From CAZLFA01 sp964558665 (GTDB taxonomy: Bacteria > Desulfobacterota > Syntrophia > Syntrophales > PHBD01), in the NCBI GenBank assembly GCA_964558665.1, contig CAZLFA010000039.1:1-37546 (forward strand): a stretch of DNA of 37,546 nt. Direction: 5' to 3'. How positions within the stretch are numbered: the stretch's first letter is position 1; the number at the start of each line of letters is the position of its first letter. The notes under the pieces were generated by a model, which saw only the letters and a program-made list of their open reading frames with translations, ran no database searches and was not told the DNA's origin. A program made the position numbers and the translations under genes. This document shows, in pieces, positions 7,511 through 15,937 of this stretch.

Positions 7511-9775
7511 ATGAATAAATCAAACATGCGGCAGAGCCATGATCAGTCAAAAACAATCACCATGTTGCAGCATGAGATTGATGATCTGAAAAACCAACTG
7601 GGGGCGATGAACAGGTTTGAAACGAGTCTGATGATAGAGGAAGGGCTTTACAGGACTCTCGAAAACAGTTCTCAGGCGGGTATATACGTTGTACAGAACG
7701 GCAAATTTCACTTTGTGAATCAGCACACGGCAAACTACTGGGGCTACAGCAAGGAAGAGCTTCTCGGCATGGAATCGATGAGCCTCGTTCATCCCGAGGA
7801 CAGGGAAAGGATGAGGGATGCCGCGATCAGGATGCTCAAGGGCGAAAGGACGTCGTCCTATGAATTCCGGACCATCGCCAAAAACGGAGAGATACGATGG
7901 ATAACCGAGACTATCACGCCCATTCACTATAAGGGTTCGAGGGCGGTGCTCGGAAATTCCATGGATATAACGGAGCAGATCAAGGCGAGGGACAAACTTG
8001 CTGAACTGGAAGCGCTGGAAGCCTCCATCCTGGAGGCAATTCCACACGCAGTCATCGGGTTCCGCGACAGGAACGTGATCTTTGCCAATGACGGTGTTCA
8101 GTCAGTCTTCGGATGGACGGCTGAGGAGTTGATCGGGATGCGGTCGCGCGTCCTTTACTGCACCGATGAAGGTTATGAGAAGATTGCCCAGAAACTGTAC
8201 TCGACTCTTGAAAAACGGAGCACCTTCACAACGGAGTTTCCCTGCCGCCGCAAGGACGGCAGAAACATAGAGTGCCGTGTCACCGCCTCACGCATCGGCG
8301 ATAAGCTGACTGATAAAAGTGTTGTCATTACTTATGAAGATATCACTGAACGCAAGCGTATTGAAGAAGCCTATCAGACCATGGCCAAAAGCTCTCAGGC
8401 CGGCGTATATGTCGTACAGAACGGTACATTCCAGTTTGTAAACCATCATGCCGCCAAATATGCCGACTTCGGCGAAAAAGAACTGGTGGGCATGAACTCC
8501 ATGAGTCTGGTTCATCCTGAAGACCGCAGGATGGTCAAGGAAAACGCCGCGAAGATGCTGAGGGGAGAGAGGACGTCGCCCCATGAATTCCGGATCATTA
8601 CGAAGAAGGGCGCTATTCGCTGGATCATGGAAACGGTTACCCTGATTCCCTACAAGGGCGGTCAGGCTATCCTGGGTAATTCCATGGATATTACCGAGCA
8701 GATCGAGGCGCGGAATAAGCTGGCGGAACTGGAGACGCTTGAGGCTTCGATATTGGAGGCAATCCCGCATGCGGTTATCGGCCTGCAGGACCGGCGGATA
8801 ATTTTTGCAAACGACGGCGTAAAGACCGTATTCGGCTGGAATGCGGGTGAACTTATAGGAGAGAGCACCAGGCTTTTATACCGGACGGATGAAGACTACG
8901 ACGCTATAGCAAGAAGAATCTATGCCATCCTGGAAAAGCAGCCTATTGTCAACACCGAGTTTACGTGTCGCCGTAAGGACGGTACCAATATTGAGTGCCA
9001 GATTACAGCATCGAGAATCGGGGAGCGATTGCAGGAAAGGCGGGTTGTCATTACCTACGAGGACATTACCGACAGGAAAAGGGCTGAAAAGGAGCTTGAA
9101 CAATCCAGGGAGCAACTGCGAAAATTGTCCGCCTATCTGGAGTCAGTGAGGGAAAAGGAGCGCACCCGCATCGCCCGTGAACTTCATGATGAACTGGGGC
9201 AACTGCTTACGGCGCTCAATACGGAAATCATTCTCCTTAACCGTAAGATACCCGAAAAGGAAAAGATTCTTAGGGAGAAGACGGAAGGCATGTCCGCACT
9301 GGTGGATATGACAATGACGACCGTCAAGCGCATATACATGGATCTGCGCCCCGGAATGCTGGATCATCTCGGGCTGGCGGTTGCCATCGGCTGGCAGGCC
9401 GAGGAGTTCCAGAAGCGGACAAGCATCCCGTGCGATGTCTCCATAAGCCCCGAAGATATCAATGTTGACCCGGATCTGGCAACAACAATATTTCGCATAT
9501 TCCAGGAGACGCTGACGAATATTTCGCGCCATGCCGAGGCAACCAGGGTAAAGGTGCGCCTTAAAGCGACAAGCAGACGCATTGAGCTGATAGTGAAGGA
9601 TAACGGCAAAGGCATTACGGAGGATCAGCTTGCAAAGCCCGACTCATTCGGCCTGCTGGGTATCAGGGAAAGGGTCTATCACTGGGGCGGCACGGTCAAA
9701 ATCATCGGCAAAAAAGATAAGAGTACAACCATCACAGTCGTAATTCCACTTCAAAAGACGAGGGAGGTTGCATGA
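7511..9775 (+). CDS. Four-PAS sensor histidine kinase (NarX/NreB type, HisKA_3)
   Basis: Cytoplasmic sensor kinase of 754 residues without visible membrane segments. It starts with a short coiled coil, then four PAS domains (about 48-160, 170-280, 289-400 and 410-522) ending in DITE/DIT[ED]RK motifs. A HisKA_3 dimerisation helix follows with ERTRIARELHDELGQ; the phospho-accepting His is about residue 559. The HATPase domain has NISRHAEATRV (N box) and DNGKGI and GLLGIRERV glycine-rich motifs. PAS1-PAS2 and PAS3-PAS4 are a tandem duplication (period 723 bp). The 3' end overlaps the regulator gene by ATGA, so the two form a pair. The signal is unknown; PAS domains may bind haem, flavin or small ligands. 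Confidence 0.93.
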   Translation: MNKSNMRQSHDQSKTITMLQHEIDDLKNQLGAMNRFETSLMIEEGLYRTLENSSQAGIYVVQNGKFHFVNQHTANYWGYSKEELLGMESMSLVHPEDRERMRDAAIRMLKGERTSSYEFRTIAKNGEIRWITETITPIHYKGSRAVLGNSMDITEQIKARDKLAELEALEASILEAIPHAVIGFRDRNVIFANDGVQSVFGWTAEELIGMRSRVLYCTDEGYEKIAQKLYSTLEKRSTFTTEFPCRRKDGRNIECRVTASRIGDKLTDKSVVITYEDITERKRIEEAYQTMAKSSQAGVYVVQNGTFQFVNHHAAKYADFGEKELVGMNSMSLVHPEDRRMVKENAAKMLRGERTSPHEFRIITKKGAIRWIMETVTLIPYKGGQAILGNSMDITEQIEARNKLAELETLEASILEAIPHAVIGLQDRRIIFANDGVKTVFGWNAGELIGESTRLLYRTDEDYDAIARRIYAILEKQPIVNTEFTCRRKDGTNIECQITASRIGERLQERRVVITYEDITDRKRAEKELEQSREQLRKLSAYLESVREKERTRIARELHDELGQLLTALNTEIILLNRKIPEKEKILREKTEGMSALVDMTMTTVKRIYMDLRPGMLDHLGLAVAIGWQAEEFQKRTSIPCDVSISPEDINVDPDLATTIFRIFQETLTNISRHAEATRVKVRLKATSRRIELIVKDNGKGITEDQLAKPDSFGLLGIRERVYHWGGTVKIIGKKDKSTTITVVIPLQKTREVA

Positions 9776-10416
9776 CACTGAAAAAAATAAGGATTCTTAT
9801 CGCTGACGATCACCCGATAGTACGTGCGGGATTTAAGCAGGTTCTTTCGGATACCGCCGATATGATTGTCGCCGATGAAGCGGGAAACGGCCAGGAGGTC
9901 TTGAACTACATAAAGAAGAAGGAGTACGATGTCATCCTGCTGGATATTTCCATGCCGGGGAAAAGCGGCCTGGAGATCCTCAAGGAGTTGAAAATCGACC
10001 ACCCCAAACTTCCCGTGCTGATCCTCAGCATCTATCCGGAGGAACAGTATGCGGTTCGTGCATTGAGGGCGGGGGCTTCAGGCTATCTCACCAAGGCCAG
10101 TGCTCCTCATGAATTGATAGCGGCTATCCGCAAACTGTCGGAAGGCGGCCGCTACATAAGCGCATCTCTCGCTGAAAAACTCGCCAACTATCTGGACATA
10201 GATATGAGCAAGCCTCCGCATGAGACGCTTTCCGACCGGGAATATCAGGTAATGCTGCTGATTGCCTCAGGCAGAACTGTATCGGAGATAGCCGAGGAAC
10301 TGCACCTGAGTGTGAAAACGATCAGCACTTACCGGGCACATATCCTGGACAAGATGAAGATGAAGAACAATGCGGAGATTACGCTGTATGCGGTTCAGAA
10401 TAACCTGGTAGGATGA
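9772..10416 (+). CDS. NarL/FixJ-family response regulator
   Basis: A 214-residue response regulator. The receiver domain (about 7-122) has the acidic pocket IADDHP, the phospho-accepting Asp at about residue 58 in VILLDISMPG, and the conserved Lys in GYLTKAS. The C-terminal LuxR-type helix-turn-helix (about 148-210) carries LSDREYQVMLLIASG and the recognition helix region LHLSVKTISTYRAHI. It overlaps its kinase gene by four bases and is followed by a strong terminator. The TRAP transporter operon lies immediately downstream in convergent orientation and is a possible but unproven target. Confidence 0.94.
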   Translation: MTLKKIRILIADDHPIVRAGFKQVLSDTADMIVADEAGNGQEVLNYIKKKEYDVILLDISMPGKSGLEILKELKIDHPKLPVLILSIYPEEQYAVRALRAGASGYLTKASAPHELIAAIRKLSEGGRYISASLAEKLANYLDIDMSKPPHETLSDREYQVMLLIASGRTVSEIAEELHLSVKTISTYRAHILDKMKMKNNAEITLYAVQNNLVG

Positions 10417-10430
10417 AAGCCAAATGAAAG

Positions 10431-10470
10431 ACCCCTTGAGTGGAGGATCAATCAACTCAAGGGGCCTTTT
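10431..10470 (+). terminator. Intrinsic terminator of the two-component operon
   Basis: CCCCTTGAGT pairs perfectly with ACTCAAGGGG (10 bp, 13-base loop), followed by CCTTTT, 15 bases after the regulator stop codon. Confidence 0.85.
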
Positions 10471-10716
10471 CCAGTGGTTCATACCTTGCCGTAAAAACAA
10501 CCAGCTACGGCACCTCATTATTATACAGGCATGCACTAACAGCAGCCGTCAACAGCTTTTCTTTCCGGATATCCCTTCGATTAATGAACCGAAGATCAAT
10601 CCGTCTTTTGGATCCTTTATAAACGATGTTTGACGGATGAACAATCGGCTTCCGTCCGATTTATTGTATCGGATGAAGGATGAAAAATGCATAGGTGTTT
10701 GTCTGATGGACCAGGC
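10471..10716. other. Convergent intergenic region
   Basis: Space between the two-component terminator and the end of dctM on the opposite strand. It holds weak inverted repeats (ATCCGTC/GACGGAT around 10599-10638, and a TCCGAT/ATCGGA stem near 10660-10680) but no T-tract on the minus strand, so no clear terminator for the TRAP operon. No gene seen. Confidence 0.4.
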
Positions 10717-11994
10717 TTATTTGAGCAGGAGCCGGGGGAGGAATGTGCTCAGGGCCGGTACGAATGTAATGATCAGAAGCACGCAGACCGCAATGATAAA
10801 CGGTATCCAGATGCCCTTGCTCAGCTTCTCCAGCGAAAGACCTGTGATGCCGCAAATGGAAAAGAGAACGCCGCCGACGGGAGGCGTTATCAGGCCGAGA
10901 ACCAGATTGAAACAGACGATAACGCCGAAGTGGACGGGGTCGATTCCCATTTTTTCCGCCATGGGAGCAAGTACAGGTGCCACAATGGCCAGGGCCGGCG
11001 CCGTCTCCAGCGGAATGCCGATCAGCAGAAGGATGACGTTGACGATGATCAGGAACATATAGGGAGATGTCGAAAACGTTGTAATGAATTCGATCATCCT
11101 GGCCGGAACCTGTTCCGCCGCCACTATCCATGTGAAGGGATCCGAAAGGCCAAGCAGCAGCATGACTACGGCCGATTCCATTCCCGAAGCCAGAAGAATA
11201 CGATAAAGGTTGGTTATCTCGAGACGCCGGTAGACAAACAAGCCGACCGCAAAGGCATATACGACGGCAATCCCTGCCGCCTCCGTGGGGGTGAAAACAC
11301 CGCCCCATATGCCGCCGATGATAATTACCGGCATGGCAAGTGCGGGGAGAGCCCTGACAGTACCCGTCAGCAGTTCTCCGACAGTTGCCTTTTCTTCAGC
11401 CTGATATCCGCGGCGCCGGGCGGCGATCATCATGTAGATCATCAGGGTTGCACCGAGAAGCAGCCCCGGAAACACGCCTGCCATAAAGAGGGCGCCGATG
11501 GAAACCTGGGCGATGACACCGTAAATAATAAATGGGATGCTGGGCGGGATGACCGGCCCCATGCAGGATGCCGTGGCGGTCATGGCAGCGGCCAGGTCTT
11601 CATCGTATCCCGCCTTTTTCATGGCCGGCAGCATGACTGTTCCGATGGCCACAGCCGTAGCGACGGCGGAACCGGACAACGATGCAAAGATCGCGCAGGC
11701 CAGTATCGTCGCCATTCCCAAGCCGCCTCTGATATGCCCGATAAGCAGGCGCGCAAAACGCACCAGATCGTCCGTGATTCCTCCCTCGTTCATCAGGTTG
11801 CCGGCAAGGATGAAAAGCGGGATTGCCAACAGCGGAAAGGACGCCATCCCGGCAAAGGTTGTTTGTGTGATCAGCGTGGGAGAAAGTCCGCCGTGCAGTA
11901 TGGTGTAGAAAAGCGCCGATGCTCCCATGGAAATGGCGATGGGGACGCCTATCGCCATGAAAACAAGAAAGGCCGTCAGAAACAGCGTCAGCAC
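10717..11994 (-). CDS. dctM: TRAP transporter large permease subunit DctM
   Basis: The 12-helix membrane permease of a tripartite ATP-independent periplasmic transporter, which imports organic acids using an ion gradient. The 425-residue sequence is hydrophobic throughout and has DctM landmarks: GVPIAISMGASAL near the N-terminus, FILAGNLMNEGGITDDLVRF, the GSAVATAVAIGTVMLPAM segment, and the late LGLITPPVGGVLF motif. The start is GTG, about nine bases after GGAGG, and overlaps the end of dctQ by seven bases. Operon order is dctP-dctQ-dctM, the common one. Substrate cannot be read from this subunit. Confidence 0.95.
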   Translation of the reverse strand: MLTLFLTAFLVFMAIGVPIAISMGASALFYTILHGGLSPTLITQTTFAGMASFPLLAIPLFILAGNLMNEGGITDDLVRFARLLIGHIRGGLGMATILACAIFASLSGSAVATAVAIGTVMLPAMKKAGYDEDLAAAMTATASCMGPVIPPSIPFIIYGVIAQVSIGALFMAGVFPGLLLGATLMIYMMIAARRRGYQAEEKATVGELLTGTVRALPALAMPVIIIGGIWGGVFTPTEAAGIAVVYAFAVGLFVYRRLEITNLYRILLASGMESAVVMLLLGLSDPFTWIVAAEQVPARMIEFITTFSTSPYMFLIIVNVILLLIGIPLETAPALAIVAPVLAPMAEKMGIDPVHFGVIVCFNLVLGLITPPVGGVLFSICGITGLSLEKLSKGIWIPFIIAVCVLLIITFVPALSTFLPRLLLK

Positions 11995-12488
11995 TGCTCA
12001 TTGCCTCCGGTGACAGGGTGAAACAAACTCCAGCACTCCTCCATACAGGTCAGAAGCATGATCATGAACCCGGCGGGAAGGGCTGCGTAGGGAATCGACA
12101 TGGGAATGCCCATCGCCGCCGAAACCTGATTCTGATTGACGATGGTCTGCTGCACTCCGAAGAAGACCATAATGCAGAGAAAAATAATGATGACTGTGTT
12201 GGAAAATATGATGACCAGGCGGCTTAGCGCGTCCGGCAGCCTGTCCGTGAGAGTTGTGATGCTGACCTGGTAGCCCTTTTTCATGCCTGCCGCGCCGCCC
12301 ATCATGGAAGCCCATACCAGGGCGTAAGTCGACACCTCCCCCGACCAGACGGGCATTGCCGAGAGAATATAGCGCCCGAACACTTCATAGGGGATCACCA
12401 CGGCTATCACGGCCATGGATGCCACGGTGATCCCCGATGCGCATCTGTGAAGCAGGCTGTTGAGTTTTGAAAGGGCGCCGATAAACAT
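11988..12488 (-). CDS. dctQ: TRAP transporter small permease subunit DctQ
   Basis: A 166-residue protein with four hydrophobic helices and the family pattern of this subunit: EVFGRYILSAMPVWSGEVST after helix one, then the ALVWASMMGGAAGMKKGYQV loop. It forms a membrane complex with DctM. Its ATG overlaps the dctP stop (TAATG) and its end overlaps dctM, so all three are translationally coupled. Confidence 0.93.
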   Translation of the reverse strand: MFIGALSKLNSLLHRCASGITVASMAVIAVVIPYEVFGRYILSAMPVWSGEVSTYALVWASMMGGAAGMKKGYQVSITTLTDRLPDALSRLVIIFSNTVIIIFLCIMVFFGVQQTIVNQNQVSAAMGIPMSIPYAALPAGFMIMLLTCMEECWSLFHPVTGGNEQC

Positions 12489-13495
12489 TATTTTATGCTT
12501 ATTATCTCGTCGATCTTTTCCTTGCCGTACTGTTTTAAAGTCTCATCCATTGATGAAAGCATGGCCTTCCTCCATGCTGCCTTGTCGATGTCTTTGGTCA
12601 CGACCATGCCCTTGGAGGCGAGTTCTGTGATCTGCTTCTCTTCCGTGTCACGTCCCAATTTGCGCTGGTAAGCGGCGACTTCCAGAGCCGTCCTGGCCAG
12701 TATCTCCTGATCTTCCTTGGACATCGTCTGCCATCTCTTCATACTCACGATGATGATGGCCGGGGAATAGACGTGCTGAGTGAGAGACAGGTACTTCTGC
12801 ACCTCGTTCATCTTGACAGAGTATATAACGGCAATGGGATTTTCCTGCCCGTCTATGGTTTTCTGCTGCAACGCGCCGTATACCTCCCCCCAGGCCATGG
12901 GTGTCGGATTGGCTCCCACGGCTTTCCAGGCGGCAATGTGCACCTTGTTTTCCATGGTGCGGATTTTCAATCCCTTGGCATCGGCAGGTTTCTTGACGGC
13001 AAGCTTGGAGTTGGTAAGATTGCGGAACCCGTTTTCCCAGAAGGCAAGCGCCTTGAACTGCGACTTTTCGAGGTCGCCCAGGAGCCTCTTGCCGACGGCG
13101 CCGTCCAGAACTTTATCGACGTGAGCGTAATCATGGAATATGAAGGGAATGTCAAGAATGCCCATGGAAGGGCTGAAACCACTGATCGGTCCCGTCGATC
13201 CAACGTAAAAATCTATAGTGCCCTGCTGCAGTCCCTCGAGGAGTTCCCTCTCCCCCTTGCCGAGCTGGCCGTCGGGATAAATAGTTATCTGGATGCGTCC
13301 GTTGCTGCGCTCCTTTACCAGTTCAGCGAATTTTTTCGCTCCCTGATTATATGTGTGGCTCATGGGGGTCGAGGATGCCAGCTTCAATGCGGGTTTGGTG
13401 TCGGCCTTGGGTGTTTTGTCCGGTTCTGCTCCGCAGCCGGCCATCAGGCCGAGCATACACAATGAAACCATAATAACGCTGATTTTCTTAAACAT
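12488..13495 (-). CDS. dctP: TRAP transporter solute-binding lipoprotein DctP
   Basis: Periplasmic ligand-binding component, 335 residues. The Met at 13495 is preferred over an in-frame ATG 21 bases upstream because AGGAGGG lies eight bases before it. The N-terminus is a lipoprotein signal with lipobox LMAGC (Cys at about residue 21), so the binding protein should be tethered to a membrane. Family marks include the KGERELLEGLQQGTID segment, DIPFIF, and GLKIRTMENKVH with the conserved Arg that usually clamps a carboxylate. A carboxylate ligand is therefore likely, but the exact substrate is not readable. Confidence 0.94.
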   Translation of the reverse strand: MFKKISVIMVSLCMLGLMAGCGAEPDKTPKADTKPALKLASSTPMSHTYNQGAKKFAELVKERSNGRIQITIYPDGQLGKGERELLEGLQQGTIDFYVGSTGPISGFSPSMGILDIPFIFHDYAHVDKVLDGAVGKRLLGDLEKSQFKALAFWENGFRNLTNSKLAVKKPADAKGLKIRTMENKVHIAAWKAVGANPTPMAWGEVYGALQQKTIDGQENPIAVIYSVKMNEVQKYLSLTQHVYSPAIIIVSMKRWQTMSKEDQEILARTALEVAAYQRKLGRDTEEKQITELASKGMVVTKDIDKAAWRKAMLSSMDETLKQYGKEKIDEIISIK

Positions 13496-13623
13496 GATGT
13501 CTTCCCTCCTTCTCATTAAGTTCGTACCGTCAATTATTGATAGTCATCGACCAACCGCAATCCTTTTTATCCGTATGAAAGAATGATAGCAAGCAGTAAT
13601 TTGGAATCAACGTGGAAAAATTT

Positions 13624-13652
13624 TTGCCTTATACTATGTTTAGTGCTACTAT
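13624..13652 (+). promoter_or_regulatory. Probable promoter of the toxin-antitoxin pair
   Basis: TTGCCT, a 17-base spacer and TACTAT end 25 bases before the antitoxin ATG. A short dyad (TAGT-GCT-ACTA) overlaps the -10 region and might be an operator for antitoxin autoregulation; it is too short to be sure. Confidence 0.45.
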
Positions 13653-13677
13653 TAACGAAAGCATTGGAGGTATCGAT

Positions 13678-13959
13678 ATGGCTAAATCACCCAATATTGT
13701 TCCCATTACAGATCTTCGCCAGGATGCAACCGCACTCGTTAAACGGGTAAGCACTTCTCGTCAGCCTGTTTTTATTACGCAACGCGGTCGTGCCGCCGCA
13801 GTGATGGTCAGTATGGAAGTTTATGAGCATACCCAAAACGAAATAGAATTGTTGCGATTATTAGCGCGTGGAGAGAAGGAAATTGAAGCAGGTAAGGGAT
13901 TTGAACTGGATGTTGTGCTTGCTGAAGCCGACTTGATTCTAAGGGAGATTAAAAATTGA
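13678..13959 (+). CDS. Phd/YefM-type antitoxin
   Basis: A 93-residue antitoxin. The start at 13678 is set by GGAGG eight bases upstream; an earlier in-frame ATG at 13612 lacks a ribosome site. The N-terminal half has the Phd/YefM fold pattern: PITDLRQDATALVKRV, then PVFITQRGRAAAVMVSMEVYE (the strand-turn-strand that contacts operator DNA as a dimer). The acidic C-terminal tail would wrap the toxin. The toxin gene overlaps its stop codon. Confidence 0.92.
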   Translation: MAKSPNIVPITDLRQDATALVKRVSTSRQPVFITQRGRAAAVMVSMEVYEHTQNEIELLRLLARGEKEIEAGKGFELDVVLAEADLILREIKN

Positions 13960-14243
13960 GAGTTCTTTTTACTCCCTCGGGTCGCACTCAATTTCTTTCT
14001 GCTGTTGCCTACATCTATAGAGAAAACCCCCGTGCTGCATTAGCTTTTCGCGAAAAGGCAGGAAAAACATTGATGAGACTTGGAAAATTTCCCCGATCGG
14101 GCAGAATGCTCCCGGAATTTCCTGATTTGCCGTTTCGTGAAGTCATTATTCCACCATATCGGTTTTTTTATCGCATTAAAGAAAAGACAGTTTGGATTGT
14201 GGCCGTTTGGCACAGTGCGCAAATTCCTGAAGACCCAAAATAA
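13956..14243 (+). CDS. RelE/ParE-family toxin
   Basis: A 95-residue toxin of the RelE/ParE fold. The start is TTG overlapping the antitoxin stop (TTGA), with GGGAG upstream, so toxin output depends on translation of the antitoxin. The family pattern is visible: two helices with YIYRENPRAALAF and LGKFPRSGRMLPEF, then the strand pair LPFREVIIPPYRFFYRI and VWIVAVWHSAQ. The LPFREV and YRFFYRI strands resemble ParE (gyrase-directed) more than mRNA-cleaving RelE, so ParE-like is the better guess. Confidence 0.9.
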   Translation: MRVLFTPSGRTQFLSAVAYIYRENPRAALAFREKAGKTLMRLGKFPRSGRMLPEFPDLPFREVIIPPYRFFYRIKEKTVWIVAVWHSAQIPEDPK

Positions 14244-14347
14244 CGTGAACAACCCTGGGCCGTTCCTCGTTTCTCTGCCATTAAGATTGTACATCATTTT
14301 CGGTAAAAAGTTTACGTCTTTATTGTCATCGATGAAGGAGGCAGCTT

Positions 14348-15937
14348 ATGGCAATCCGCAGGAGGCAATCGAAAGGGCATGATGAACTTACCTGGGTCGG
14401 AGACCTGTCGGGCAGACGGGCCATGCTCACACCGGGCCGCGAGGCGCTCTATGATGCGACGAGCGGGAAGCGTTATACCTATGCGGAACTGGATAACCGC
14501 GCGGAAATAGCCGGCACCTGGCTTACGGACAACGTCGGTTTGAAAAAGGGCGATGTGATAAGCTTCATATCGCGCAACCGCCTTGAACCGATCGATCTGT
14601 ACTTTGCCGCGGGCAAGACAGGGATAATCCTTGCCCCCTTGAGTTACAGACTGACGGCGCAGCAAATCGGGGATCTGCTGAAGCGCATCAAGCCCAAAGC
14701 GCTTTTCTATGAAGACCGGTTCGATGGTCTGGTCCGGTCACTAAAACTTCCCGGGTCTGTAAAAAGGTCGATGGTCTTCGGAACGGACGATTCCTCCTAT
14801 GATCATGAGGTGATGGCTGCCGAGCCCCGGCGGGTAAACATACCCCTGTCGATGGAAGACATCCAGTTTTACATCCACACCGGCGGGACGACGGGGACCC
14901 CGAAGGTCTGCCTGGTCAGCTTCCGGCAGATGATCTGGAACTCTTTCAATATGATCGTGACGGGTGCCGGGAAAAGCGGCATTAATCAAAAGGTGCTGCT
15001 GACTTTTCCGCTTTTCCACATCGGCGGCTGGAACACGGTCACGCCGATTTTTCACGCGGGAGGCCGGGTAGTGATGATGCGCGAATTCAGCGCCGATCTG
15101 GTCCTGCAACTCGTGGAGGAGGAAAGGATTACCAACTTCGGGGGTGTGGAGGCCATGTTCCGGATGATCCTGCAGAGCGGAAAGTTTCCGACAGCGGACC
15201 TGTCTTCGCTGGAATACATTTCATCGGCCGGCGCGCCATGCTCCGCCGAGGTGATGCGACCCTTCTGGGAAAGGGGCATCAAGATGACGCAGTCCTACGG
15301 GCTGACAGAAGGGGGACCGTCCAACTTCTTTTTTGTCCCGGAGTGCTACGACATGCAGCAGATAGAGGCCAGGGCGGGCAGCATCGGATTCCCCATGTTC
15401 CACTGCGACTGCAAGATCGTAAATCCAGAAGGCAAACGGGCTGCGCCGGAGGAGGCAGGGGAGCTTTGCTTCCGCGGTCCTCACGTATTTTCAGGCTATC
15501 TGGGTGATCCCGCAAGGACGGAGTCGGTGATGGATGCAGACGGCTGGGTTCATTCCCGCGATCTCGCGCGCACTGATGAAGACGGTTTCGTCTATATTGT
15601 GGGCAGGGTTGACAACATGTACGTGACGGGCGGGGAAAATGTGGCGCCCGAGGAAGTGGAGCAGGTGCTTTGCAGATATCCGGGCATCGCCCAGATTACC
15701 GTGGTCGGCGTACCCGACGACCGCTGGGGACAGGTAGGTCTGGCAGTCATTGTTCCGGTAAGTGGTGTTGCCGTAAGCGAGGACGATCTTAAAGAATACA
15801 GCAGGGCTCATCTGGCCGGTTATCAAGTGCCGAAGTATTTCAGGTTTGCGGAGAGTCTTCCCTTGACAGGCGCGGGAAAGATCGACAGGCAGGCTTTAAA
15901 GGATCAGTTTCTGCGGCAGAAGGAGAGGACGGAATGA
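14348..15937 (+). CDS. AMP-forming acyl-CoA synthetase (ANL superfamily)
   Basis: Activates a carboxylic acid to its CoA thioester through an acyl-adenylate, releasing AMP and PPi. The start has AAGGAGG seven bases upstream. ANL motifs are in order: the Thr/Gly-rich P-loop HTGGTTGTPK (about 177-186), FPLFHIGGW, the YGLTEGGPSNF motif (about 319), the hinge Asp region GWVHSRDLARTDEDGFVYIVGR (about 398), and the catalytic C-terminal Lys in GKIDRQALKD (about 514). Length 529 is normal. The acyl substrate is unknown. It overlaps the ketosynthase-like gene by ATGA. The PPi made here could feed the pyrophosphatase at the right end of the window, a general link only. Confidence 0.92.
   Translation: MAIRRRQSKGHDELTWVGDLSGRRAMLTPGREALYDATSGKRYTYAELDNRAEIAGTWLTDNVGLKKGDVISFISRNRLEPIDLYFAAGKTGIILAPLSYRLTAQQIGDLLKRIKPKALFYEDRFDGLVRSLKLPGSVKRSMVFGTDDSSYDHEVMAAEPRRVNIPLSMEDIQFYIHTGGTTGTPKVCLVSFRQMIWNSFNMIVTGAGKSGINQKVLLTFPLFHIGGWNTVTPIFHAGGRVVMMREFSADLVLQLVEEERITNFGGVEAMFRMILQSGKFPTADLSSLEYISSAGAPCSAEVMRPFWERGIKMTQSYGLTEGGPSNFFFVPECYDMQQIEARAGSIGFPMFHCDCKIVNPEGKRAAPEEAGELCFRGPHVFSGYLGDPARTESVMDADGWVHSRDLARTDEDGFVYIVGRVDNMYVTGGENVAPEEVEQVLCRYPGIAQITVVGVPDDRWGQVGLAVIVPVSGVAVSEDDLKEYSRAHLAGYQVPKYFRFAESLPLTGAGKIDRQALKDQFLRQKERTE

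Noticed and set aside
10599..10680. Inverted repeats as a terminator for the TRAP operon
   Set aside because: No T-tract follows on the minus strand, and the arms are short or widely spaced.
10687..12021. Long plus-strand frame (444 codons) opposite dctM and the end of dctQ
   Set aside because: Composition is extremely polar and Cys/Arg/Gln-rich with no domain; dctM on the other strand is a clear 12-helix permease.
12773..13465. Plus-strand frame (230 codons) opposite dctP
   Set aside because: Shadow of a confidently identified solute-binding protein.
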